This document shows, one piece after another, positions 1-5,714 of a stretch of DNA of 11,070 nt. This DNA comes from CAYUIS01 sp964444825. Lineage in GTDB: Bacteria > Chloroflexota > Anaerolineae > B4-G1. The position numbers and the translations under genes are program-made. The stretch's first letter is position 1, and every line of letters starts with the position of its first letter. Where the stretch lies: NCBI GenBank assembly GCA_964444825.1, contig CAYUIS010000158.1:1-11070 (forward strand), in the 5' to 3' direction. The notes under the pieces were generated by a model. The model did no database searches. It had not been told where the DNA came from and saw only the letters and a list, made by a program, of their open reading frames with translations.

Positions 1-8
1 CTGCCCCC

Positions 9-28
9 GCCATTTATCCTGGCTTTTT
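9..28 (+). terminator. Weak candidate intrinsic terminator of a gene left of the window
   Basis: A 4-bp stem (GCCA at 9-12 with TGGC at 20-23, 7-nt loop) is followed directly by five T (24-28). The stem is short, so this is a low-confidence call. The rest of 29-180 has no gene; it contains the self-complementary decamer TATGCGCATA (71-80) and an AT-rich stretch (150-180) before the first gene. Confidence 0.25.
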
Positions 29-194
29 GCCTCCACCTAATCCGGCCCGTAACACAACCGGGCGGCGGCTTATGCGCATACCGTTAAGCGGTAGACAGTT
101 TGCAGTCTGGAGATCAGATTCAGTTGAAATGGGTTAGTCACGACCAAAGTTCATTCATATATGATTTTCAGAAAAATAATGATAAGGAGAAGTG

Positions 195-1475
195 ATGGCA
201 CAAAATTATGAATTCCACGAGGGGTTTCTCTGGGGAACAGCGACAGCTGCTCATCAGGTTGAAGGCAATAATGTCAACTCAGATTTCTGGGTTTTGGAGC
301 ATATACCAGGAACAATAGTCAGTGAGCCTTCAGGGGATGCTTGCGATCATTACCACCGTTACCGTGAGGACATAAAGTTGTTGGCAGAGCTGGGGTTCAA
401 GACCTACCGTTTTTCAATTGAGTGGGCCAGGGTTGAGCCGGAAGACGGTATGTTTTCGCCAGCGGTCATTACACACTACCGCGACATGCTAAACGCCTGC
501 CATGAATATGGGCTTATCCCAATGGTTACACTGCACCACTTCACCTCGCCGCGCTGGCTTATGAAACTGGGGGGGTGGACCGCAGATGAAACGCCTGAGC
601 GGTTTGCTCGGTACACAGCCTATGTCATGGAGGAACTGGATGGCCTGATTCCTTATGTTTGCACGCTGAACGAAGTCAATTTACCCGACCTGCTGGCATT
701 TATTATGGCTGCTCGTGAATCAGCCGCAAGTCATGCGCCTGTAGGCATAAATGATGGGGAACAAGATGTATCCTGGCTAAATCAAGCAGCACTTGCTTTT
801 GGCCTGGATGCAAGGACAGAAATACACCCTTTTCCCTTTACCTTTGTCAAACGTGGGAATTTTGTAGAGACGGCGCTTGCAGCTCACCGCATGGCAAGAA
901 CTACTATTAAGCGAATCAATCCGAAGACCAAAGTAGGTTTTTCGCTGGCACTTCATGAAATTCAAGCTCTACCTGGAGCGGAAGCCAAAGCGGAAGCTGT
1001 ATGGCATACTCTATTTAGACAATATTTACCGACCCTAAAAGAGGATGACTTTTTCGCCCTGCAAAACTACACTCGAGACATTGTAGGGCCAGATGGCTCA
1101 ATGCCCTTAGCCGAAACGGCTGAGCGTACGCAGATGGGTTATGAATACTATCCCGAAGCACTTGGAGGCGTGGTACGGCAGGTAGCAAAAGACCTAGACA
1201 TCCCCATTATCATCACAGAAAATGGGGTGGCGGTTGATGATGATAACCGTCGAGTTGAGTTTATTGAACGTGCTTTAAAAGGGCTTCATAGTTGCATTAG
1301 GGACGGCATTCGGGTTGATGGCTATTACTACTGGTCGGCTTTTGACAATTACGAGTGGATTATGGGTTACAGCAAAACCTTTGGGCTGATTGCGGTTGAC
1401 CGCAAGACCCAACAAAGAATGGTGAAAGGCAGTGCTCATTATTTGGGCAAGATTGCTCAGGCAAATGGGTTTTGA
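195..1475 (+). CDS. Glycoside hydrolase family 1 (beta-glucosidase/beta-galactosidase type)
   Basis: Predicted retaining beta-glycosidase of the GH1 (beta/alpha)8-barrel family, 426 aa, with no signal peptide and so probably cytoplasmic, hydrolysing imported beta-linked di- or oligosaccharides. The N-terminal GH1 signature is at residues 10-24 (GFLWGTATAAHQVEG). The acid/base Glu is E160 in TLNEVN and the nucleophile is E342 in ITENG. The late barrel motif AFDNYEWIMGYSKTFGL is present at about 382-398. The family usually reads NEP at the acid/base, so Val after the Glu is a departure. Length is slightly under the usual 440-480 aa. The ATG at 195 is preferred over the overlapping GTG at 192 because AAGGAG (184-189) lies 5 nt from the ATG but only 2 nt from the GTG. 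It stands alone, with no transporter or regulator beside it, so the natural sugar cannot be inferred. Its base composition is lower in GC than the genes on the right of the window. Confidence 0.93.
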   Translation: MAQNYEFHEGFLWGTATAAHQVEGNNVNSDFWVLEHIPGTIVSEPSGDACDHYHRYREDIKLLAELGFKTYRFSIEWARVEPEDGMFSPAVITHYRDMLNACHEYGLIPMVTLHHFTSPRWLMKLGGWTADETPERFARYTAYVMEELDGLIPYVCTLNEVNLPDLLAFIMAARESAASHAPVGINDGEQDVSWLNQAALAFGLDARTEIHPFPFTFVKRGNFVETALAAHRMARTTIKRINPKTKVGFSLALHEIQALPGAEAKAEAVWHTLFRQYLPTLKEDDFFALQNYTRDIVGPDGSMPLAETAERTQMGYEYYPEALGGVVRQVAKDLDIPIIITENGVAVDDDNRRVEFIERALKGLHSCIRDGIRVDGYYYWSAFDNYEWIMGYSKTFGLIAVDRKTQQRMVKGSAHYLGKIAQANGF

Positions 1476-1536
1476 GGTGACAAATATTGACCATCTCATT
1501 TTATACATAACCCTATCGGCAGGTAGGACGGCGCGA

Positions 1537-1925
1537 ATGATCGAGGCAGCCGAGGAATTGGGCAAGAGCGCCAGCGTTTCGAGGGCCTGCCAGATTCTGG
1601 GGGTTCCGCGGAACCGCCTGTATCGAGCGCGCCAACCGCAGCGCCGGCTTGCGCCGCGGCCGACGCCTGAGCGAGCGTTGAGCCTGGAGGAGAAAGCCGA
1701 GGTGCATCAGACGCTCAACTGCGAGCGTTTCTGGAATTGCTCGCCGCGCGAGGTGTACGCCACGTTGCTGGACGAAAGCATCTACTTGTGCCACTGGCGA
1801 ACGATGTACCGCGTCTTGGAAGAACACGACGAGGTGCAAGAACGGCGCAATCAACTGCGACATCCTACTACACCAAGCCGGAACTGCTGACCACGGCGCC
1901 CGATCAGGTCTGGAGTTGGGAAGGT
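1537..1925 (+). pseudogene. Truncated, frameshifted IS3-family transposase (OrfB N-terminal part)
   Basis: A remnant of the IS3-family transposase that normally runs about 300-350 aa. From the ATG at 1537 the frame encodes a helix-turn-helix segment (SRACQILGVPRNRLYRAR) and then an HTH_21-like region with EVYATLLDE, YLCHWRTMYRVLEE and ERRNQLRHP. At about 1866-1870 the frame breaks: the family continuation (YTKPELLTTAPDQVWSW) carries on in another frame up to a TAG at 1923-1925, consistent with loss of one nucleotide. In intact relatives (from memory) QVWSW is followed by DITKL and the DDE catalytic domain; both are absent. The open frame extends upstream to 1432, but that part overlaps the glycosidase end and is not transposase-like. 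The fragment is GC-richer than the glycosidase and sits directly before the attC-like element. I could not identify terminal inverted repeats or target duplications, so it is probably an old, deleted insertion. Confidence 0.85.
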
Positions 1926-1960
1926 TAGAGATCCACGTGGCTATCTATTGAAGGTGAAGT

Positions 1961-2090
1961 GCACCTGACTTGCGCTGGAGCGGACGCGGCTACGCCACGC
2001 TTGAATCATGGAGCTTTGCCAGCTTGTAAAACGGGTTTGTAGAGGGTTCCGAGCCCGGTCCGCCGCGCCGCTCAGCTTTGACGTTAGTGC
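1961..2090 (+). other. attC-like integron recombination site
   Basis: An imperfect fold-back of 130 bp with attC architecture. Left arm 1974-1990 (GCTGGAGCGGACGCGGC) pairs with right arm 2062-2076 (GCCGCGCCGCTCAGC) in a 15-bp stem, leaving exactly two unpaired bases, both in the left arm: one G (1977 or 1978) and A1984, six bases apart. Known attC sites have two extrahelical bases in this arm at this spacing. Outside the stem, short unpaired spacers (1970-1973; 2077-2082) lead to the outer boxes ACCTGAC (1963-1969, one mismatch to RYYYAAC) and GTTAGTG (2083-2089, against GTTRRRY). CTGAC pairs with GTTAG, and GCAC (1961-1964) with GTGC (2087-2090). The central loop (about 1991-2061) is long, giving a site near the upper end of attC sizes. 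Strand exchange would occur after G2083. No integrase gene is in the window, so this could be an isolated attC or part of an integrase-less cluster. The first extrahelical base is C on the bottom strand rather than the usual G. Confidence 0.65.
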
Positions 2091-2113
2091 AAGACAAGCC
2101 ACAAAGAGATTTG

Positions 2114-2806
2114 GTGAACACTAAAGACACAATTGTTCATGATGCAGCAGTGCAACAGGTTCGCGCTGTCATCGAAAGCCTGGATCGAGAAGGAGCGACC
2201 CCGATAGATGCCGGTGATGCGAAAGCTGATTTTCGTACGGTGACTATCACCACCAGAGAAGGTGAAACGCTTCAAAAATGGGTGCTAAACGAAAACGCCA
2301 CACATACCATTGAAATTGGCCTTGCTTTTGGATTTTCTGCGTTGTACATTTGTGAGGGTTTGCTCTTGAATGGAAATCCCGATCCGAGGCACGTAACGCT
2401 TGACCCTTGGCAGTTATCAGGATATGCCAATCGTGGCCTTGAAATCCTTGAGGAAGCCGGAGTCAAGCCTCTTGTAGAGTTCCATAGTGAAAAATCACAA
2501 CTAGCCCTTCCCCAGTTTCTCAAGGAAGGCCGGCAGTTCGATCTTGCCTTTGTTGACGGCAATCATCGTTTTGACGCGGTCTTCCTGGATCTGTATTACC
2601 TGGGGCATTTGGTGCGTAAGGGAGGGATTATTATCCTTGACGATTACAACCTGCCGGGCATCGAGCGGGCGGCATCATTTTTCGTGAATAATCTTGAATG
2701 GAAGATCGAAGAAACGTCACCGCCAGATGACAAGCATCACTGGGTTGTTCTTCGCACCTCAGAAGACGAGGACACCCGAGACTTCCGCTACTTTGTTGAG
2801 TTCTAA
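2114..2806 (+). CDS. Class I SAM-dependent methyltransferase (Methyltransf_24-like)
   Basis: Predicted small-molecule or O-methyltransferase with a Rossmann-like SAM-binding fold, about 230 aa, soluble. Motif I is TIEIGLAFGFSALYI, with the glycine-rich loop after strand 1. An acidic TLDPWQ follows strand 2. Later come FDLAFVDGNHRFDAV, then LVRKGGIIILDDYNLPGI, the strand 4-5 pattern typical of Methyltransf_24 proteins. The substrate cannot be read from sequence. The frame is open from a TTG at 2078, but that codon lies inside the attC-like element. GTG 2087 lies in its outer box, and GTG 2114 has a weak AAGAG five bases upstream; I chose 2114 without strong evidence. Starting within about 30 nt of the predicted crossover point (2083/2084) is the layout of an integron cassette gene. 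The nucleotidyltransferase follows 46 nt downstream and may be cotranscribed. Confidence 0.82.
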   Translation: MNTKDTIVHDAAVQQVRAVIESLDREGATPIDAGDAKADFRTVTITTREGETLQKWVLNENATHTIEIGLAFGFSALYICEGLLLNGNPDPRHVTLDPWQLSGYANRGLEILEEAGVKPLVEFHSEKSQLALPQFLKEGRQFDLAFVDGNHRFDAVFLDLYYLGHLVRKGGIIILDDYNLPGIERAASFFVNNLEWKIEETSPPDDKHHWVVLRTSEDEDTRDFRYFVEF

Positions 2807-2852
2807 ACAGAAAGTCGCGGTAGGAGCATCAAATACTATTTCAGGATCTTCT

Positions 2853-3716
2853 ATGCAGAATCTTCATATAAAATGGCGAATTGATTTATCACAACATCTT
2901 GCAAAGCGCCTTGTGACTTTCGAGGGAATAAAGGCCATAGTAATCGCGGGCTCAGTCGCGCGTGGCTACGCCGACGAATACTCTGATGTGGAAATCCCGA
3001 TCTTTTGGGAAACACTGCCCGATGACACAATCCGTCATACGATTGTAGCCACCCTGAATGCCGATTTCCTGTATACTTACGATGGTCCTGCTCGTGAGGA
3101 CCAACTTCTGATTAAGGGCGTCCAAGTTGACTTATGGCACATTGCCATAACACATGAAGAAGCAATACTCGATGCTGTTTTACACGAACACCACTTTGAC
3201 TTGAGCAGCCTCAATGCGCTAGATACAATTCGCTCTTGCATTCCACTTTATGGTGAAGAGATTGTTCGGGGGTGGAGACTTCGCGCACAAGAGTATCCAG
3301 ACAGATTAGCGGAGAAGATAATTCAAGAACATATTGCTTCTTTCGGCATAGGGGAATTATTCATTATGGCTCAACGAAAAAATCCTAGCGCCTTCTATGC
3401 CCAGTTAAGCTTTCTCCAACAAGAAATATTCCTTGTTCTGATGGCGCTGAACCGAAGCTACTTCCCTACGTTCAAATGGCTCTATCATTCGCTTGAGTCA
3501 ATGCAAATCAAGCCTGAGGCTATCGGCCACCGTTTTCGGCAAGCGTTTGAAGTATCCTACGAGGAGACGATTACTGACACAAAACTGATACTCGAAGAAA
3601 CGCTTCATTTGGTAGAAAGGCAGTTTCCGCACATTGATACAACACCAATCTATCGTCACCTAACATACGTGCGTGCAGCTCATAATGCCAATGAACCTGT
3701 AAGTCTTTTGAAGTAA
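2853..3716 (+). CDS. Nucleotidyltransferase-fold protein with C-terminal helical domain
   Basis: Predicted member of the polymerase-beta-like nucleotidyltransferase superfamily, 287 aa, soluble. The catalytic signature is visible: GS at 33-34 in IAGSVARGYADEYSD, acidic metal ligands D45 and E47 (SDVEI), and a third acidic residue D93 (VQVDLWH). The rest (about 110-287) is alpha-helical and contains MALNRSYFPTFKWL, a pattern I associate with DUF4037-type and aminoglycoside-adenylyltransferase-like C-terminal domains. The likely chemistry is transfer of a nucleotide to a small molecule or protein; the target is unknown and an antibiotic-modifying role is only a possibility. The open frame extends upstream into the methyltransferase (to 2694), but the ATG at 2853 has AGGAT six bases before it and gives the domain a normal N-terminus. 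It lies 46 nt after the methyltransferase and 23 nt before the lipoprotein gene. Its base composition matches the methyltransferase, not the lipoprotein. Confidence 0.8.
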   Translation: MQNLHIKWRIDLSQHLAKRLVTFEGIKAIVIAGSVARGYADEYSDVEIPIFWETLPDDTIRHTIVATLNADFLYTYDGPAREDQLLIKGVQVDLWHIAITHEEAILDAVLHEHHFDLSSLNALDTIRSCIPLYGEEIVRGWRLRAQEYPDRLAEKIIQEHIASFGIGELFIMAQRKNPSAFYAQLSFLQQEIFLVLMALNRSYFPTFKWLYHSLESMQIKPEAIGHRFRQAFEVSYEETITDTKLILEETLHLVERQFPHIDTTPIYRHLTYVRAAHNANEPVSLLK

Positions 3717-3739
3717 TCCACAGAGTAAGGATCCATCGA

Positions 3740-4582
3740 ATGAAACGCGGATTCTCCATTTTGATCCTAACGCTCGCACTGAGCGCAATTTTCGTCGGCG
3801 GCTGCGGAGCGACCGCCGTCCCACCCACCGCGACCCCGAAGCCGACCAATACAGCGCAACCGACGAGTGCGCCAACGCGCGATGTGGTGCACGAGGGCAT
3901 CAGTTTCTCCTACGATGCCTCGCTCGCCAGCGACGTGATGATCGAGACTACCCCGCCCATGGAACTGCTCGATGGGGGCGGCGGCATCTTGCCGGAACAC
4001 GTCGAGTTCTCTTTTGATGGCTACATCCTGCCGGATAGCTCTCACAGGCCATACATCCAGGTCTATCCCCTGAGCGGCCTCGACCCAGCCGTCGACGACG
4101 CTTGGACGATCGCTGAGCGATTGAAGCAATTGCTGGCGGAGAGACCGGAGGGAATGCCGGAGGCAGCCTCGAGTCTACCCGTCCTGCCGCTTCTTGGCGC
4201 GCGACAGGAGATGAATGCTCAGATCAAGTACGTGGACTTTGAGAACGGGATGGGTGTACGCTTCCTGACTCAGTTTGCCCACGGCACTGCCAACGTTCCA
4301 ATCCACAACCGGGGGATGGTCTTCTCCTTCCAGGGCACAACGGCCGACGGTCGGTACTATGTGGCAGCGCTCCTGCCGGTATCACACCCCGTGCTGCCCG
4401 CCACCGCAGCAGACGCTGCGGAGGAAAGCTATCGAGACGGCTTCCCAGCCTACATCGGCAGGACGGAGCAGCAGCTCAACACGCAGAATGACGCCAGCTT
4501 TTTCCCCGATCTCACGTTGCTGGACGCGATGATCGCTTCCCTGTCAGTACACCCAACCTCACTCCCGTCAGTCAGCAAGTAA
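3740..4582 (+). CDS. Lipoprotein of unknown function (probably truncated two-domain protein)
   Basis: A predicted exported lipoprotein, 280 aa. The N-terminus has a charged MKRG, a hydrophobic core and the lipobox FVGGC with the lipidated Cys at 22, then a Pro/Thr/Ala linker (PPTATPKPTNTAQPTSAPT). The folded part begins about residue 48 (VVHEGISFSYDASL) and ends near LTLLDAMIASLSV. I do not recognise a catalytic motif; the globular part resembles ligand-binding lipoproteins of Chloroflexota in style only. The start is supported by TAAGGAT about 8 nt upstream. It lies 23 nt after the nucleotidyltransferase, yet its GC content rises sharply at the gene boundary, suggesting a different history. 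The stop TAA at 4580-4582 is followed in the same frame by a recognisable second-domain remnant, so the present protein may be a truncated form. Confidence 0.8.
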   Translation: MKRGFSILILTLALSAIFVGGCGATAVPPTATPKPTNTAQPTSAPTRDVVHEGISFSYDASLASDVMIETTPPMELLDGGGGILPEHVEFSFDGYILPDSSHRPYIQVYPLSGLDPAVDDAWTIAERLKQLLAERPEGMPEAASSLPVLPLLGARQEMNAQIKYVDFENGMGVRFLTQFAHGTANVPIHNRGMVFSFQGTTADGRYYVAALLPVSHPVLPATAADAAEESYRDGFPAYIGRTEQQLNTQNDASFFPDLTLLDAMIASLSVHPTSLPSVSK

Positions 4583-4726
4583 GTGGCCCTAGACGAGGAC
4601 TGGCAAATCCGCGCGAACACAAGCCACGGTTTCAGTTTCCGCCACCCGGCCACCCGGCAGATCGAGGAGGCGTCCAACCGACGTAGACCTGCTCGGTGTG
4701 AGACGAGCAGTGTTGGAGACGGATAG
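4583..4726 (+). pseudogene. Decayed second domain of the lipoprotein, in frame after its stop
   Basis: The frame of the preceding lipoprotein continues beyond its TAA (4580-4582) for 47 codons to a TAG at 4724-4726. The first part reads VALDEDWQIRANTSHGFSFR followed by HPATRQIEEASN. This resembles the opening of a module common in Chloroflexota lipoproteins (from memory: W-x-Y-T-N-x-x-Y-G-F-S-F-x-Y-P-x-x-W-T-L-E-E). After about 4678 the similarity stops. The simplest reading is that a nonsense change plus later deletion removed a C-terminal domain. A separate short gene starting at GTG 4583 is possible but less likely, because there is no ribosome site of its own and the product would be a fragment. 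A perfect 7-bp inverted repeat (4689-4695 with 4704-4710, 8-nt loop) lies in the tail; no T-run follows it. Confidence 0.55.
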
Positions 4727-4729
4727 CAT

Positions 4730-4753
4730 CCCTTCGGCAAGCTCAGGACAGGC
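4730..4753. repeat. Interspersed repeat copy (CCTTCGGCAAGCTCAGG type)
   Basis: The core CCTTCGGCAAGCTCAGG (4731-4747), followed by ACAGGC, matches a short imperfectly symmetrical element (CCTTCGRCAAGCTCAGG) that I recognise as recurring in many environmental bacterial genomes. In its coding frame on the - strand it gives the tell-tale peptide LSLPKG/LSLSKG. Only one copy is in the window, so its repetitive nature rests on prior knowledge. Confidence 0.5.
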
Positions 4754-4810
4754 AGACTTGATCCAAATAGCTCCTTGGGATGATGCTCTTCCGTAGACTG
4801 ACTCCTCCGT

Positions 4811-4839
4811 TTGACAAAAGAGATTCTTGGGTGCACAAT
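4811..4839 (+). promoter_or_regulatory. Candidate sigma70-type promoter for the deaminase gene
   Basis: A perfect -35 TTGACA (4811-4816), a 17-nt spacer and a weaker -10 CACAAT (4834-4839). Transcription would start near 4846, about 110 nt before the deaminase start. An exact 8-bp tandem duplication (ATAACGTC at 4838-4845 and 4846-4853) overlaps the predicted start point and could be an operator or a small duplication scar. Between it and the gene I see only weak -10-like hexamers (4900-4905, 4919-4924). Confidence 0.45.
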
Positions 4840-4956
4840 AACGTCATAACGTCACCGCCGGACATGCAGCGCAACCAGGGTGCCCATTCAGGCTTCAGGT
4901 ATGATAACCGAAACTCGGCATAATCAGTGTTTGTGCGGTTTCACAAGGTGCAATAT

Positions 4957-5364
4957 ATGATGAGAGAACTCACCAATTTTCAGATGATCGAAAAAGCGAA
5001 GGCTGTGCTTCGCCCCAGAAAGCTATCGAATGATAACACTGCTGGTGATGTTGCCTGTGCTTTACTCAGTTCGACAGGCAATCTTTACTTCGGCGTTTGC
5101 ATTGACGTTGGGAGCGGTATAGGATTCTGTGCAGAACACAGCGCAATCGCGGCAATGATAACCGCTGGAGAAAGCAGCATCTCAAAGATAGTTGCGGTTT
5201 GGGGGGATGGCGTGGTGCTTCCACCCTGCGGCCGATGCCGCGAGTTCATGTACCAAATCGACAATACGAATCTTTCAAACACTGTTGTCATTCTGGGTGA
5301 AGACCGCGTTGTGAGATTAAAGGATCTTCTTCCTCACCCTTATGACGAAGTGTGGAACACATAG
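4957..5364 (+). CDS. Cytidine deaminase-fold protein, blasticidin-S-deaminase-like
   Basis: Predicted zinc-dependent deaminase of the small CDA type, 135 aa, cytoplasmic. The two zinc motifs are intact: C58-A59-E60 (GFCAEHSAIAAM), with E60 the proton shuttle, and P90-C91-G92-R93-C94 (LPPCGRCREF). The three-Cys ligand set is that of tetrameric cytidine deaminases. From memory it is closer to fungal blasticidin S deaminase than to housekeeping CDA: ALLSSTGNLYFGV, IVAVWGDGVVLPPCGRCRE and a terminal DLLPHPYDEVW each have counterparts there (ALSSDGRIFTGV, SPCGRCRQ, ELLPSGYVW). The reaction would be hydrolytic deamination of a cytosine base, either in cytidine (salvage) or in a nucleoside antibiotic. 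The frame is open from GTG 4927, but AAGGTG (4945-4950) favours ATG 4957 (6 nt) or ATG 4960 (9 nt). It is monocistronic, with a candidate promoter upstream and a terminator downstream. Confidence 0.82.
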   Translation: MMRELTNFQMIEKAKAVLRPRKLSNDNTAGDVACALLSSTGNLYFGVCIDVGSGIGFCAEHSAIAAMITAGESSISKIVAVWGDGVVLPPCGRCREFMYQIDNTNLSNTVVILGEDRVVRLKDLLPHPYDEVWNT

Positions 5365-5484
5365 ATAATCGGGGATACTGAAAAACCAGATAGCGCCCTC
5401 CACCGGTCACTGCGGACAAATGTGCCATAATCACAAAGGTGTCTCCACGCTCCTCTGAAACGAGTCCAATTTAACGGTGAACCC

Positions 5485-5516
5485 AACGCCCGGCCACAGG
5501 TCAGGCGTTTTGCTTT
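5485..5516 (+). terminator. Intrinsic terminator downstream of the deaminase
   Basis: The stem AACGCC (5485-5490) pairs with GGCGTT (5504-5509), continued by GGCC (5492-5495) with GGTC (5499-5502, one G-T pair), with single unpaired bases between the two helices. It is followed by a T-rich tail (TTTTGCTTTT overlapping the stem end). It lies 120 nt after the deaminase stop. Confidence 0.65.
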
Positions 5517-5610
5517 TCCGCTGAGACCGATGTCTCCCGCTTACCTGGCCATGTGACCAGGATGATCCTCGTACTGTTGACCAGTTGAAAAACCGCCCAC
5601 GCGGACAGGC

Positions 5611-5652
5611 AAAAGACCCCCCGGCTGGCCGATGCGCCGGGGAGTCGCTTTT
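5611..5652. terminator. Strong, possibly bidirectional intrinsic terminator
   Basis: A GC-rich stem, CCCCGGC (5619-5625) with GCCGGGG (5636-5642), extends outward through GAC/GTC and is flanked by AAAA (5611-5614) and TTTT (5649-5652), so it could stop transcription from either side. It ends at the edge of the promoter of the next gene, insulating that gene from read-through. Confidence 0.7.
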
Positions 5653-5660
5653 GCTATACT
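5652..5660 (+). promoter_or_regulatory. Extended -10 promoter of the L,D-transpeptidase gene
   Basis: TGCTATACT (5652-5660) fits the extended -10 pattern TGn-TATACT. The -35 position falls inside the terminator stem and has no good hexamer, which extended -10 promoters tolerate. Transcription would start near 5667, giving a leader of about 48 nt before the ATG at 5715. Confidence 0.5.
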
Positions 5661-5714
5661 GTGAGCAAGAATAAACGAGAAAAGGCTCGTAGCAGACGGC
5701 AAAAGGAGATCACG

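Larger units (their letters stand above)
5365..5714. other. Intergenic region between deaminase and L,D-transpeptidase
   Basis: 350 bp without a supported gene. It contains two terminators and one promoter, listed separately. Between them are two small inverted repeats: GAGAC-CGAT-GTCTC (5523-5536) and CCTGG with CCAGG (5544-5548 and 5557-5561). These could be operators, but nothing else supports that. No tRNA, small-RNA fold or recombination site was recognised here. Confidence 0.6.

Noticed and set aside
40..89. GTTAAGC (83-89) as the right box of a second attC upstream of the glycosidase
   Set aside because: I found no complementary left arm with the attC pairing pattern within 1-82; the nearby TATGCGCATA is only self-complementary. 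A left arm beyond the window edge cannot be excluded.
1487..1510. TTGACC with downstream TATACA as a promoter after the glycosidase
   Set aside because: The spacer is only about 10 nt, far from the usual 16-18, and no intact gene follows.
2078..2113. TTG 2078 as the methyltransferase start
   Set aside because: It lies inside the spacer of the attC-like element and has no ribosome site; the conserved domain starts well downstream.
2694..2852. N-terminal extension of the nucleotidyltransferase overlapping the methyltransferase end
   Set aside because: The residues are low-complexity out-of-frame translation of the methyltransferase gene; ATG 2853 has its own ribosome site and gives a normal domain start.
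4836..4880. Reverse-oriented attC (GTTATG on the - strand near GCCGGACATGCAGCGC)
   Set aside because: The right-arm resemblance has no matching left arm between 4880 and 4960; the GTTATG arises from the ATAACGTC tandem repeat.
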